This document shows, one piece after another, positions 33,701-40,464 of a DNA stretch of 48,890 nucleotides. The DNA is from a bacterium (GTDB lineage Bacteria; Chlamydiota; Chlamydiia; Chlamydiales; SM23-39), in the NCBI GenBank assembly GCA_021780355.1, contig JAJXYX010000031.1, forward strand, positions 1 to 48,890, given 5' to 3'. The notes under the pieces were generated by a model that saw only the letters and a list, made by a program, of their open reading frames with translations, was not told the origin of the DNA and made no database searches. The position numbers were made by a program, and so were the translations under genes. Numbering within the stretch: the first letter of the stretch is position 1; every line of letters begins with the position of its first letter.

Positions 33701-35281
33701 TCAGTCCTCACCGCCTATGGCGTTCTTCTTGGAGAGGGCTCTAAGTCCGTTCATGTCACACCTGCAGGAACCAGCGGCCAAGCTCTCCTGGCTGCCACAG
33801 GATTAGATCCCCTATTTGCCACCATCTCGTCCACAGGGGGCACCCTTGCTTTCTTAGCTGGTCCGAATGCGCTCAATATCGACGCTAGTTTTTCCGGATC
33901 CTTTTTCAATGGGTTTCCGCCAGCGAATGGAGGAACCGGCCGAAGCCTTCTCACAGCCTATGGCGTGCTGATTGGAGAAGGGTCTCGCAGCATCAATGTG
34001 AGCGCAGCCGGAACCAACGGGCAAATTTTTCTAGGATTGACCAATGCAGATCCCGCATTCGCCACGATCTCATCTACGGGCAGAACGATGATGTTTACAC
34101 CAGGCCCGAATGCTCTGGCCATCGATGTAAATATTCTCAACGGAGGTTTTGTCTTCCCTGTAAGCAAAGGCGGAACAGGGCAGACGACCCTTACTGCTTA
34201 TGGCGTTCTCATCGGAGAAGGATCTTTGACCCTCCATACAACAGCGGCGGGAACGGATGGGCAAATCCTCATCAGCTCCTCAACGGGAGATCCAGCTTTC
34301 GCCACGATCTCTTCAACTGGAAATACCATCGCCTTTACAGCTGGCAACAATAGTTTAAATCTCGAAACGAACCTTTCTAATTATTTTTCCCCGTTGCAAG
34401 TCAGCCAAGGAGGAACAGGGGACACATCTTTCTCTCCAGCTTACGCTGTAATTTGCGGTGGAGCGACAAGCACATCAGCCTGGCAACCCGTCGCTTCAGC
34501 GGGCTCTGCAGGCCAAGTCCTCACCAGCAATGGACCTGGAGTCTTGCCTAGTTTTCAAAATCCAACGATTGTCACCTCTTTTACGCAAGTGAGCGTACAA
34601 AACTTTTTGACAAGCGGCATCTATAATCCCTCTCCCAATATGCGCTATGTCACCTTTGAGTGCATCGGAGGAGGAGGAGGAGGAGGAGGAGCTACCGCGA
34701 ATGCGGCCTTATTTGGCGTCGGAGGAGGAGGAGGCGGCGGCGGCTACTGCAAAGGAACATTCCCCTACACAGCGATCACAGGTCCCCAAATCATCAACAT
34801 TGGAGCTGGCGGTTTGGGAGGCACCAACCAAGGAACTCCCGGATCTTCAGGAAACAACACCAGCATAGGTGTTTTAATGACTGCGCAAGGTGGAAGCGGA
34901 GGTCAAAGCGCAAGTATCGTTTACCCTCGCAATGCAAATAATGCGGGCGTGACTACAGGGGGAGCGGGAGGCGTCGGATTTCCTGGCAGTTTTGTCAATC
35001 TCATCGCCACAGGACAGCCAGGATCAGCCGGTATTGGAAGTATCGACACTAACGAATATAATATGTCTATCAGCGGGGCGGGAGGAAGCTCTTATTTTCA
35101 AGCAGGCGCCTCATCTGTTGGCGCACTGTCAGGAAGCTCTACTCCAGGAAATAATGGAGTTGCGAGTGGTGCAGGAGGAGGCGGAGCTGCCAGCACAACG
35201 GACGGCACAATTGCCGCTACAGGAGCTGCCGGCGGCAACGGAGCTGCTGGAACTGTCATCATCACCGAATATCTTATTTAA
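30779..35281 (+). CDS. Giant 82-aa-repeat protein 3 with Gly-rich C-terminal domain
   Basis: 1500 aa; ATG with AAGGA 7 nt upstream, 36 bp after gene 2. MSHKIPTTLIS opens it. Six 82-aa repeats, a spacer module near residue 667 (THPLLILATTGTATPAGGFL), six more repeats, LTSNGPGVLPSFQ and a Gly-rich C-terminal domain of about 230 residues follow. That domain includes VTFECIGGGG and a (GGA)8 run at 34667-34690, where the usual Cys of YCTV is Val. The individual repeats differ enough in DNA that the frame is clearly under selection. A long hairpin follows at 35321-35357 as a likely operon end. Confidence 0.85.
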   Translation: MSHKIPTTLISSETSSSFEIFTDSGSITVSGAFFLLGDGVVCTTFATGSTIFVTGTAANNALVIQADSGQASPLGGILNFVTPLSATNLVSVAGLGNSLALNAALVVPQMGGTGNTSLTQNSLLYGQGLSGVGLIMAGSNGQVLLGATNGVPFFETITSIGGTLTFTMGQNSLNIDINLSAITLFNPLPPSNGGLGQTLLTAHGVLIGEGSFGVSSTNAGTNGQVLLGATGGDPEFATITSQGNTLTFTFGVNSLNVDVNVNNLLLHPIPPPGGGTGQTTFTAHGVLLGEGGSSIHATTAGTNGQVLIAATGADPQFANLTSSGGTLSFILGPHSLDIEVNLAGITFNLTTLPIDLGGTGQTVLTVHGVLIGEGSLGVHVTAAGTDGQAFLGSTNKDPAFSTITSTGNTLTFTFGHNSLNIDINFNSTLFHPISPGSGSTGQTLFTAHGVLIGEGSLGVVAIAAGTDGQLLLASTLGNPAFATITSTGGTLTFRFGHHSLNMDINFASSFFHPFPPGTGSTGRTVLTAHGVIIGEGSLPVDVTAAGTNGQILLASATGDPLFSRITSTGGTLTFQAGPNSLNIDVNVGLITFFNILQVSNGGTGLTVLTSHGILIGEGSSSIHVTPAGTNGQLFLGATGADPQFATVTSTGNTLTFTFGPNSLNIDIVQTHPLLILATTGTATPAGGFLNLLGSTPITTIASGSTLNIQLDTSGTFFNPVQVKNGGTGVSILTTYGVLIGEGSNSVHVTLPGTDGQLLLGTTGADPQFATITSIGQTLSFTVGPNTLDININPSQMTYPTPLPIFDGGLGRTVLTLYGVLLGEGSLPVHVTAAGTNGQVLIAATNADPKFATITSSGRTLTFIAGPNTLNIEISLSITLPAVFPVSQGGTGRTVLTTYGVLIGEGSGLVNVTAPGTDGQALIAATGLDPKFATISSTGGTFSFSFGPNSLNMEISLSGATGFGPIPVSNGGTGVSVLTAYGVLLGEGSKSVHVTPAGTSGQALLAATGLDPLFATISSTGGTLAFLAGPNALNIDASFSGSFFNGFPPANGGTGRSLLTAYGVLIGEGSRSINVSAAGTNGQIFLGLTNADPAFATISSTGRTMMFTPGPNALAIDVNILNGGFVFPVSKGGTGQTTLTAYGVLIGEGSLTLHTTAAGTDGQILISSSTGDPAFATISSTGNTIAFTAGNNSLNLETNLSNYFSPLQVSQGGTGDTSFSPAYAVICGGATSTSAWQPVASAGSAGQVLTSNGPGVLPSFQNPTIVTSFTQVSVQNFLTSGIYNPSPNMRYVTFECIGGGGGGGGATANAALFGVGGGGGGGGYCKGTFPYTAITGPQIINIGAGGLGGTNQGTPGSSGNNTSIGVLMTAQGGSGGQSASIVYPRNANNAGVTTGGAGGVGFPGSFVNLIATGQPGSAGIGSIDTNEYNMSISGAGGSSYFQAGASSVGALSGSSTPGNNGVASGAGGGGAASTTDGTIAATGAAGGNGAAGTVIITEYLI

Positions 35282-35320
35282 TTGCATGATGCCTACCAGA
35301 TCCGCCGCCACTTTCTCAAA

Positions 35321-35357
35321 AACCCTACTCGCGACCTTCCTAGTCGCTAGTAGGGTT
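35321..35357 (+). terminator. Hairpin after the third giant gene
   Basis: AACCCTACTCGCGAC at 35321-35335 pairs with GTCGCTAGTAGGGTT at 35343-35357 (one mismatch), loop of seven. There is no T run behind it, so it may act as an RNA-end stabiliser or a rho-dependent stop. The A+T-rich stretch after it repeats CTTAATG. Confidence 0.5.
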
Positions 35358-35411
35358 ATTAATGACTTAATGTCTTAATAACTTAATGAGCTCATTTTCA
35401 TAGAGAAAAAG

Positions 35412-35660
35412 CTAACAGAAACCCTTACTTTGACTAACAGAAACCCTTACTTTAACTAACAGAAACCCTTACTTCGCCTAACAAGAACCCTTACTTTGAC
35501 CTAACAAAAAACCTTACATACTCCCTAACACAAACTCTTACTTAGCCCTAACGAAAACCCTTACGCCCCCCTAACGCGAACCCTTACTTCGGCCTAACAA
35601 AAACCCTTACCAGCCCCCCTAACAACAACCCTTACGTTCCCCTAACGGAAATCCTTACTC
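35412..35660 (+). repeat. Eleven tandem iterons, probable plasmid replication origin
   Basis: Direct repeats of consensus CTAACNNNAACCCTTAC begin at 35412, 35434, 35456, 35478, 35501, 35525, 35548, 35571, 35594, 35619 and 35642. Spacing is 22 bp for the first four and 22-25 bp afterwards, that is, about two helical turns. The first three copies are nearly identical and the later ones keep CTAAC and CTTAC while the bases between vary. An A+T-rich stretch lies on each side. Iterons with this period bind plasmid initiator proteins, and the classical chlamydial plasmid has four 22-bp tandem repeats at its origin. The probable initiator (40465-41493) is 5 kb away. No cas genes or spacers of CRISPR length are present. 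Confidence 0.85.
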
Positions 35661-35702
35661 ATTTTTTGAATCTATTTTTATTCCACCAAAACAAAAGGGG
35701 GT

Positions 35703-35724
35703 CCAAGGGGACTTGTCCCCTTGG
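35703..35724. terminator. Perfect 10-bp-stem hairpin next to the iterons
   Basis: CCAAGGGGAC at 35703-35712 pairs with GTCCCCTTGG at 35715-35724. On the minus strand it is followed by ACCCCCTTTTGTTTT, and a second small hairpin TGGC-AGA-GCCA adjoins it, so it looks like a fourth, degenerate member of the double-hairpin family, facing the iterons. It might insulate the origin from transcription. Confidence 0.5.
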
Positions 35725-35821
35725 CTGGCAGAGCCATTAAAGTTGTATTAATTAGTCGGCTTAAAATGTAATTATATTGTATATACTATTGTCGTCTGAA
35801 AAACATTTTAATGGTGTCCTT

Positions 35822-36892
35822 GTGTCGATTTGTTTGAATATGATTGTGAAAGATGAGAGAGACGTCATCATTCGCTGCCTCACCTCTGCGCGGGCGATTG
35901 TAGATTACTGGGTCATTGTAGATACGGGATCTACTGATGGAACGCAAAAGCTTATTCAAGAATGCCTAAAGGATATTCCGGGCGAGCTCTATGAGAGGCC
36001 TTGGGTGCATTTTGAGCATAATCGCAATGAAGCTCTTGGGTTGGCCCGGGGGAAAGCTAATTATGTTTTGTTTATGGACGCCGACGAGACATTGGTCATA
36101 GCTTCTTGTTTTCATCCATCTCAGCTTGGCTTGGATGGCTACAAAGTGCGACTGATCGAGAGAAGTTTCACGGATGTTTATCGGATTTGTTTGATTAAAA
36201 ATGATCCTTGTTGGTTTTGGAAAGGCGTCATCCATGAAGCTTTGTATGCTTCTCGGCCTGTGTCGGTAGGCCTATTGGAATCTTTGGAGAAACAAGCTTC
36301 GTCAGAAGATGGAAAGCGGACGCAAGATCCTAAAAAATTTGAAAAAGATGCAGTCATTTTAGAAAAGGCGCTCGCCTTAGAACCTGAAAATAGCCGCTAT
36401 ACTTTTTATCTAGCTCAAAGCTATGGCAATGCAGGCCAATACCTCGATTCTTTGGCCTGGTATCAGAAACGAACGGAGATGGGAAACGACCCCGAAGAGG
36501 TGTTTTGGTCCTTTTATTGCATGGGCATGATCCATCAGCACATAAAATCCGATCCTTCTCGATGGATAGATAGCTATACGAAAGCGCATCAAGCCGACTC
36601 GAGCCGCGCAGAGCCTTTGTTTCAGCTGGCTCGTTTTTTTTACGACTCCGGCCAGCCTCTCATCAGCTACGCATGCGGCAAAATCGCTTCATCTCTCGCG
36701 AAACCTGAATGCGCTATGTATTGCCATGCTTGGGTTTATGATTATGCAGCTGATTTTGTCTTCGCCCAAGCGGCAGATGATCTTGGGTTAAAAAAAGAAG
36801 CTTTGCCCGTTTATCACAAATTGCTCTCCCGCCCTATTCCAGAGGACATGCGGCAATGGATTGAGACGGCGGCTGCTAGGATTTTTCTATGA
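35822..36892 (+). CDS. TPR-GT2 glycosyltransferase, type A (first of operon)
   Basis: 356 aa from GTG 35822 (MSICLNMIVKDERDVIIRCL). The frame also opens with TTG at 35777, but the GTG gives the N-terminus shared with the paralogues; no strong ribosome site is seen for either. The GT2 domain shows ICLNMIVKDER, WVIVDTGSTDGTQKLIQE and LFMDADETL with the DxD site. It is followed by RSFTDVYRICLIKNDPCWFW and KGVIHEAL, then TPR-like helices including EEVFWSFYCMGMIHQHIKSD. It is the first gene of a four-gene operon and overlaps the next by 4 bp. The acceptor is unknown; the neighbouring giant proteins are candidates. Confidence 0.8.
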   Translation: MSICLNMIVKDERDVIIRCLTSARAIVDYWVIVDTGSTDGTQKLIQECLKDIPGELYERPWVHFEHNRNEALGLARGKANYVLFMDADETLVIASCFHPSQLGLDGYKVRLIERSFTDVYRICLIKNDPCWFWKGVIHEALYASRPVSVGLLESLEKQASSEDGKRTQDPKKFEKDAVILEKALALEPENSRYTFYLAQSYGNAGQYLDSLAWYQKRTEMGNDPEEVFWSFYCMGMIHQHIKSDPSRWIDSYTKAHQADSSRAEPLFQLARFFYDSGQPLISYACGKIASSLAKPECAMYCHAWVYDYAADFVFAQAADDLGLKKEALPVYHKLLSRPIPEDMRQWIETAAARIFL

Positions 36893-37941
36893 AGATTTGC
36901 TTGAATATGATCGTAAGAAATGAAGCGCGTGTGATCAAGCGATGCTTGTCTTCTGTAAAACATCTGATCGATTACTGGGTGATCGTCGATACAGGGTCGA
37001 CAGATGGAACGCAAGAGCTCATTCGGCAAACGCTTTTGGACATTCCCGGAGAGCTTTTTGAAAGGCCTTGGGTGAATTTTGGCCATAACCGCAATGAGGC
37101 TCTTCAATTAGCCAAAGAGAAGGGGGATTACCTTTTATTTATCGATGCAGATGATTACTTGGTTTTTTCTGATGATTTTCAAATGCCCCGTTTCATCAAA
37201 GATATTTATGTCATCGTGCAGAGAGATGCAGCTACGCAGGTCGAAACGCAGTGTCTTCTTTTAGCCTCGAGCCGTTTATCTTGGCGCTGGGAGGGTGTTG
37301 CGCATGAAGCTCTCGTGTGTCCGGAAAAAACTTCGGGCGCTTTGCTGGGAGGTGTTGTCAATGTGTATGGACAAGATGGTCACCGCTCCCAAAATCCTGA
37401 AAAACATCAGCAAGTCATCGACCTTCTTTTAGAAGAGCAAAAACTTCATCCGACAGATACAAAGTCGATTTTTTATTTGGCTGAAACGTACCGAGGAGCC
37501 AAAAATTATCGTGAAGCTCTCGCTATGTACCGCAAAAGAGCTGCTATGGGAGGGTTTGCCGAGGAGATTTTTTGGTCTTTGTATTCCATTGCAAAACTCG
37601 AAGAAGAGTTGGGAGCCGACCTTTTTCTTTCTGAGTCGCTTTATCTTGAAGCCTACCGGGAGCGCCCTTCGAGAATGGAGCCGATTTATGACTTGGTTCT
37701 TCTATATAGAAAAAATAACGAGTTGATTAAAGCCTACGAGCTAGCTAAAACTCATGCGTCTACCCCCGCACCTCCAGATTTGATTTTTGTCTCCCGCTGG
37801 GTCTACGAGTGGGGGCTTTTATGGCAGTACGCACTTTGCTGTCAGCTCTTAGGCAAAAGCGAAGAGTGCGCAAAAGCTCTCGACTCTCTTGGACAAGTTC
37901 CTTCTCTTCCCTCCTCTTTAAGGCAATTCATGACAAAATAG
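36889..37941 (+). CDS. TPR-GT2 glycosyltransferase, type B
   Basis: 350 aa. MKICLNMIVRNEARVIKRCL, then WVIVDTGSTDGTQELI and LLFIDADDYL are the GT2 motifs, and SRLSWRWEGVAHEAL fits the acceptor side. The helical second half carries TPR-like units (TKSIFYLAETYRGAKNYREA, LAMYRKRAAMG). It ends YALCCQLLGKSEECAKALDS and a short tail. ATG overlaps the previous stop (ATGA) and the next gene starts 9 bp after its stop. In sequence it is closer to the genes at 39008 and 15897 than to its direct neighbours, which are type A. Confidence 0.8.
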   Translation: MKICLNMIVRNEARVIKRCLSSVKHLIDYWVIVDTGSTDGTQELIRQTLLDIPGELFERPWVNFGHNRNEALQLAKEKGDYLLFIDADDYLVFSDDFQMPRFIKDIYVIVQRDAATQVETQCLLLASSRLSWRWEGVAHEALVCPEKTSGALLGGVVNVYGQDGHRSQNPEKHQQVIDLLLEEQKLHPTDTKSIFYLAETYRGAKNYREALAMYRKRAAMGGFAEEIFWSLYSIAKLEEELGADLFLSESLYLEAYRERPSRMEPIYDLVLLYRKNNELIKAYELAKTHASTPAPPDLIFVSRWVYEWGLLWQYALCCQLLGKSEECAKALDSLGQVPSLPSSLRQFMTK

Positions 37942-37949
37942 GAAAAAAC

Positions 37950-39011
37950 ATGAAGACGATTTGTTTAAATATGATTGTGAAAGACGAGCGCGATGTCATC
38001 GAGCGCTGTTTGTCTTCCGTGAAAAAGATCATTGATTATTGGGTCATTGTCGATACGGGATCCTCTGATGAGACAAAAGAGCTCATTCGAAAAATTTTGG
38101 AAAACGTTCCTGGCGAGCTTCATGAGAGGGCTTGGGTCAATTTTTCTCATAACCGAAATGAGGCTTTGGATTTAGCAAGGGGAAAAACAGATTATATCTT
38201 GTTTATGGACGCCGATGAGACTCTTTCGATCGATGATACGTTTGATAAATCGGAGTTGGATCAAGATTTTTACCTATTTCGTTTGGTTGAGCGGAGTTTT
38301 ACCGATTTTTATCGGATCTCGTTGATTCGGGATTTCCCTTGTTGGTTTTGGCGCGGTCTATTCCATGAGGCGATCGATTCATCGGAGACGATGGCAGGGA
38401 AAAATTTGGAGAGCATTATCAAATATGGATGCACAAAGGATGGCAACCAGAGTAAAAACCCCAACAAATTTTTACAGGAAGCTCAATGGATCGAAGGGGC
38501 TTTGGCTAATGATCCAGAAAATAGCCGCTATGTTTTTTATTTAGCGCAAAGCTACGGCAATGCAAAACACTATGACAAATCTCTTGAGCTCTATGAGCGT
38601 CGCACTCGCATGAAGGGGGATGAGGAAGAGGTGTTTTGGTCCTTTTATTGCATGGGTATGATCCATCAGCACATCCAATCTGATCCTAAAGAGTGGATCG
38701 CCAGTTATACAAAAGCCTATCAATTAGATCCTACCCGAGCAGAGCCTCTTTTGCAGCTTGCTCGTTATTTTTACTCTATAGGCCAGCCTTTGATCGGCTA
38801 TGCGATTGCAAAATTGGGCATGCCGATTAAAAAACCGCAGTGCACAGGATATTTTCATGCTTGGGTGTATGATTATGCGCTAGAGTTGATTTTAGCTGAA
38901 TGCTCAGAAGCTTTAGGATTTTCTGTCGAGGCCTCTTTGCTTTATCAAAATCTTTTACAAAAAGACCTCCCTTTAGAAATCCGTCAATCGCTTCCAGGAG
39001 TCGCGTCATGA
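37950..39011 (+). CDS. TPR-GT2 glycosyltransferase, type A (second copy)
   Basis: 353 aa from the ATG at 37950, with AGGA six nt upstream; the longer frame from 37809 lies inside the previous gene and is rejected. TICLNMIVKDERDVIERCLS, then VDTGSSDETKEL and LFMDADETL are the GT2 core, where the usual DTGSTDGT is DTGSSDET. RSFTDFYRISLIRDFPCWFW and EEVFWSFYCMGMIHQHIQSD match the type A gene at 35822 closely, even in DNA (for example around 36497 and 38630), so one arose from the other by duplication. Its stop overlaps the last operon gene. Confidence 0.8.
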   Translation: MKTICLNMIVKDERDVIERCLSSVKKIIDYWVIVDTGSSDETKELIRKILENVPGELHERAWVNFSHNRNEALDLARGKTDYILFMDADETLSIDDTFDKSELDQDFYLFRLVERSFTDFYRISLIRDFPCWFWRGLFHEAIDSSETMAGKNLESIIKYGCTKDGNQSKNPNKFLQEAQWIEGALANDPENSRYVFYLAQSYGNAKHYDKSLELYERRTRMKGDEEEVFWSFYCMGMIHQHIQSDPKEWIASYTKAYQLDPTRAEPLLQLARYFYSIGQPLIGYAIAKLGMPIKKPQCTGYFHAWVYDYALELILAECSEALGFSVEASLLYQNLLQKDLPLEIRQSLPGVAS

Positions 39012-40066
39012 AAATTTGTCTCAATATGATTGTAAAAAATGAAGCTGAGGTGATTCAGCGCTGTCTTGCTTCTGTGATGAAGTTTATCGATTATTGGGTG
39101 ATTTGCGATACGGGATCGACAGATGGAACGCAGCAGCTGATCCTTGAACAGCTGCAGCATATTCCGGGAGAGCTTCATGAGCGTCCCTGGGTCAATTTTG
39201 CGCATAATCGCAATGAGGTGTTATCCCTTTCTAAAGACAAGGGGGATTACATCCTCCTCATGGACGCCGATGAATGGCTAGATTATCCCTCCTCGTTCTC
39301 CTTGCCCCGTCTGACAAAGGATGTCTATGGCATTATCTACCGTTCAGGCGGCATCGATTTTCAAAGGGGATTTCTTCTGAACAATCGTATTCCTTGGGTT
39401 TGGGTCGGCGCTATTCATGAAGAGCCTCAAGCTCCCATCAAAACATCGGCAGGTTTTATTCCCGGCATCGTCTCGATCTGCACGCAAGAGGGGCATCGTT
39501 CTCAAGATCCAGAAAAAATTCAAAAAGATCTTCGCACTCTTCAACAAGCTCTCGCCCAAGAACCCAATCATCCTCGGTATGTTTTTTATCTTGCCGAGGC
39601 GCATCTTCTCTTAGATCAAAAAGCTGAAGCCCTTCAGCGCTACGAACAAAGAGTCGCGCTCGGCTCCCCCGCTCAGGAAGTTTTTTGGTCTCTCTATCAA
39701 ATCGCCCAACTTCAGCAGCAACTAAACTACCCTTCGGACATCTTTTTGCGCAGCTATTGCACCGCTTTTCAATACCGACCTTCCCGCATCGAGCCCCTCT
39801 TTTTTCTCATCAACCACTATCTGGCCATCCAATGTCCCTACTTGGCCTATCTTATAGCCAAAGAAGCCGTTGCGATCCCTCTTCCCAGCGATGCGCATTA
39901 CGTTCAGCCATGGATGTACGAATGGGGCGTTCCTTTACAGTTCGTCAAAAGCGCCTATGCCATCGGCCGAACACATGAAGCTAAAAAAGCCTGCAAACGT
40001 CTTCTATCCACTCCCTCCCTTCCAGAACAATATCGCCCCGATATTTTAACCGTTTTTCACTCATGA
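39008..40066 (+). CDS. TPR-GT2 glycosyltransferase, type B (second copy)
   Basis: 352 aa from the ATG overlapping the previous stop (ATGA at 39008). MKICLNMIVKNEAEVIQRCL, WVICDTGSTDGTQQLI and LLMDADEWL are the GT2 motifs; NNRIPWVWVGAIHEEP follows. TPR-like helices fill the second half (PRYVFYLAEAHLLLDQKAEA, YEQRVALGSPAQEVFWSLYQ). It is the last gene of the operon, followed at once by a strong double-hairpin terminator at 40071-40114. It is paralogous to 36889-37941 and 15897-17027. Confidence 0.8.
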   Translation: MKICLNMIVKNEAEVIQRCLASVMKFIDYWVICDTGSTDGTQQLILEQLQHIPGELHERPWVNFAHNRNEVLSLSKDKGDYILLMDADEWLDYPSSFSLPRLTKDVYGIIYRSGGIDFQRGFLLNNRIPWVWVGAIHEEPQAPIKTSAGFIPGIVSICTQEGHRSQDPEKIQKDLRTLQQALAQEPNHPRYVFYLAEAHLLLDQKAEALQRYEQRVALGSPAQEVFWSLYQIAQLQQQLNYPSDIFLRSYCTAFQYRPSRIEPLFFLINHYLAIQCPYLAYLIAKEAVAIPLPSDAHYVQPWMYEWGVPLQFVKSAYAIGRTHEAKKACKRLLSTPSLPEQYRPDILTVFHS

Positions 40067-40070
40067 GAGG

Positions 40071-40114
40071 TTGGGGCTCCGCCCCAAACCCCGCTAAAGG
40101 ACTTCGTCCTTTAG
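40071..40114 (+). terminator. Double-hairpin terminator of the GT2 operon
   Basis: Hairpin TTGGGGC-TCC-GCCCCAA (40071-40087), ACCCCG linker, hairpin CTAAAGGAC-TTC-GTCCTTTAG (40094-40114), then AATCCTTTTTGCTTTTG. An almost identical copy lies inverted at 40401-40452, so together they flank the small gene at 40235-40381 as a 60-bp inverted repeat. Confidence 0.8.
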
Positions 40115-40234
40115 AATCCTTTTTGCTTTTGTATTAATATGAAGGAAGTGTGTTTTTTTTAACTTTATTTTGCAGAAGTGTTATAAAAAATTTTGTTTTT
40201 ATCAGAAATGAAACGGATGTTATTTAGGTGGTTT

Positions 40235-40381
40235 ATGAGATATGTAGTTGTTGAAAAGCAAACAAATAAGATAGTTAATGCTATTGAGTGGGATGGAATA
40301 TCTCCATGGGAGCCTCCTTCAGGAACTTATGCTGTTCCTAATAACACTCTTGATATTGGCTTTATCTACGTAGCAGATTAA
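40235..40381 (+). CDS. 48-aa phage-like small protein
   Basis: The start is ATG 40235, with AGGTGG four nt before it; a longer frame from 40193 opens with TTG. The sequence MRYVVVEKQTNKIVNAIEWD, then GISPWEPPSGTY, resembles small virion-associated proteins of phages that read NIIEWDG..PWTPPEGT, often next to tail-fibre genes. Such proteins have no assigned function that I know. It sits alone between two inverted double-hairpin elements, so it is transcribed from its own promoter or reads through from the GT2 operon. With the phage-like Gly-rich ends of the giant proteins it points to phage ancestry of part of this DNA. Confidence 0.5.
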   Translation: MRYVVVEKQTNKIVNAIEWDGISPWEPPSGTYAVPNNTLDIGFIYVAD

Positions 40382-40406
40382 TTATTTTACAAAAACAAAA
40401 AGGATT

Positions 40407-40449
40407 CTAAAGGACGAAGTCCTTTAGCGGGCTTGGGGCGGAGCCCCAA
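40407..40449 (-). terminator. Double-hairpin terminator of the replication operon
   Basis: Read on the minus strand after the stop at 40465: hairpin TTGGGGC-TCC-GCCCCAA (40449-40433), linker, hairpin CTAAAGGAC-TTC-GTCCTTTAG (40427-40407), then AATCCTTTTTGTTTTTG. It is an inverted near-copy of 40071-40114. Confidence 0.8.
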
Positions 40450-40464
40450 AAAAAAGCTGATGAG

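Noticed and set aside
34660-34941. Arg/Glu-rich frames overlapping the Gly-rich end of giant gene 3 (also 25374-25748 and 30162-30356)
   Set aside because: They are out-of-frame readings of (GGA)n and (GGC)n runs; the Gly frame is the one that continues the repeat protein.
35412-35660. CRISPR array
   Set aside because: Repeat unit and spacing (22-25 bp in total) leave no room for spacers, and no cas genes are nearby. Iterons explain it.
37809-37949. N-terminal extensions of the GT2 genes at 37950 and 39008 (from 37809 and 38900)
   Set aside because: They read the end of the previous gene out of frame; the conserved family start (MK-T/I-ICLNM) and ribosome site or ATGA overlap support the later ATGs.
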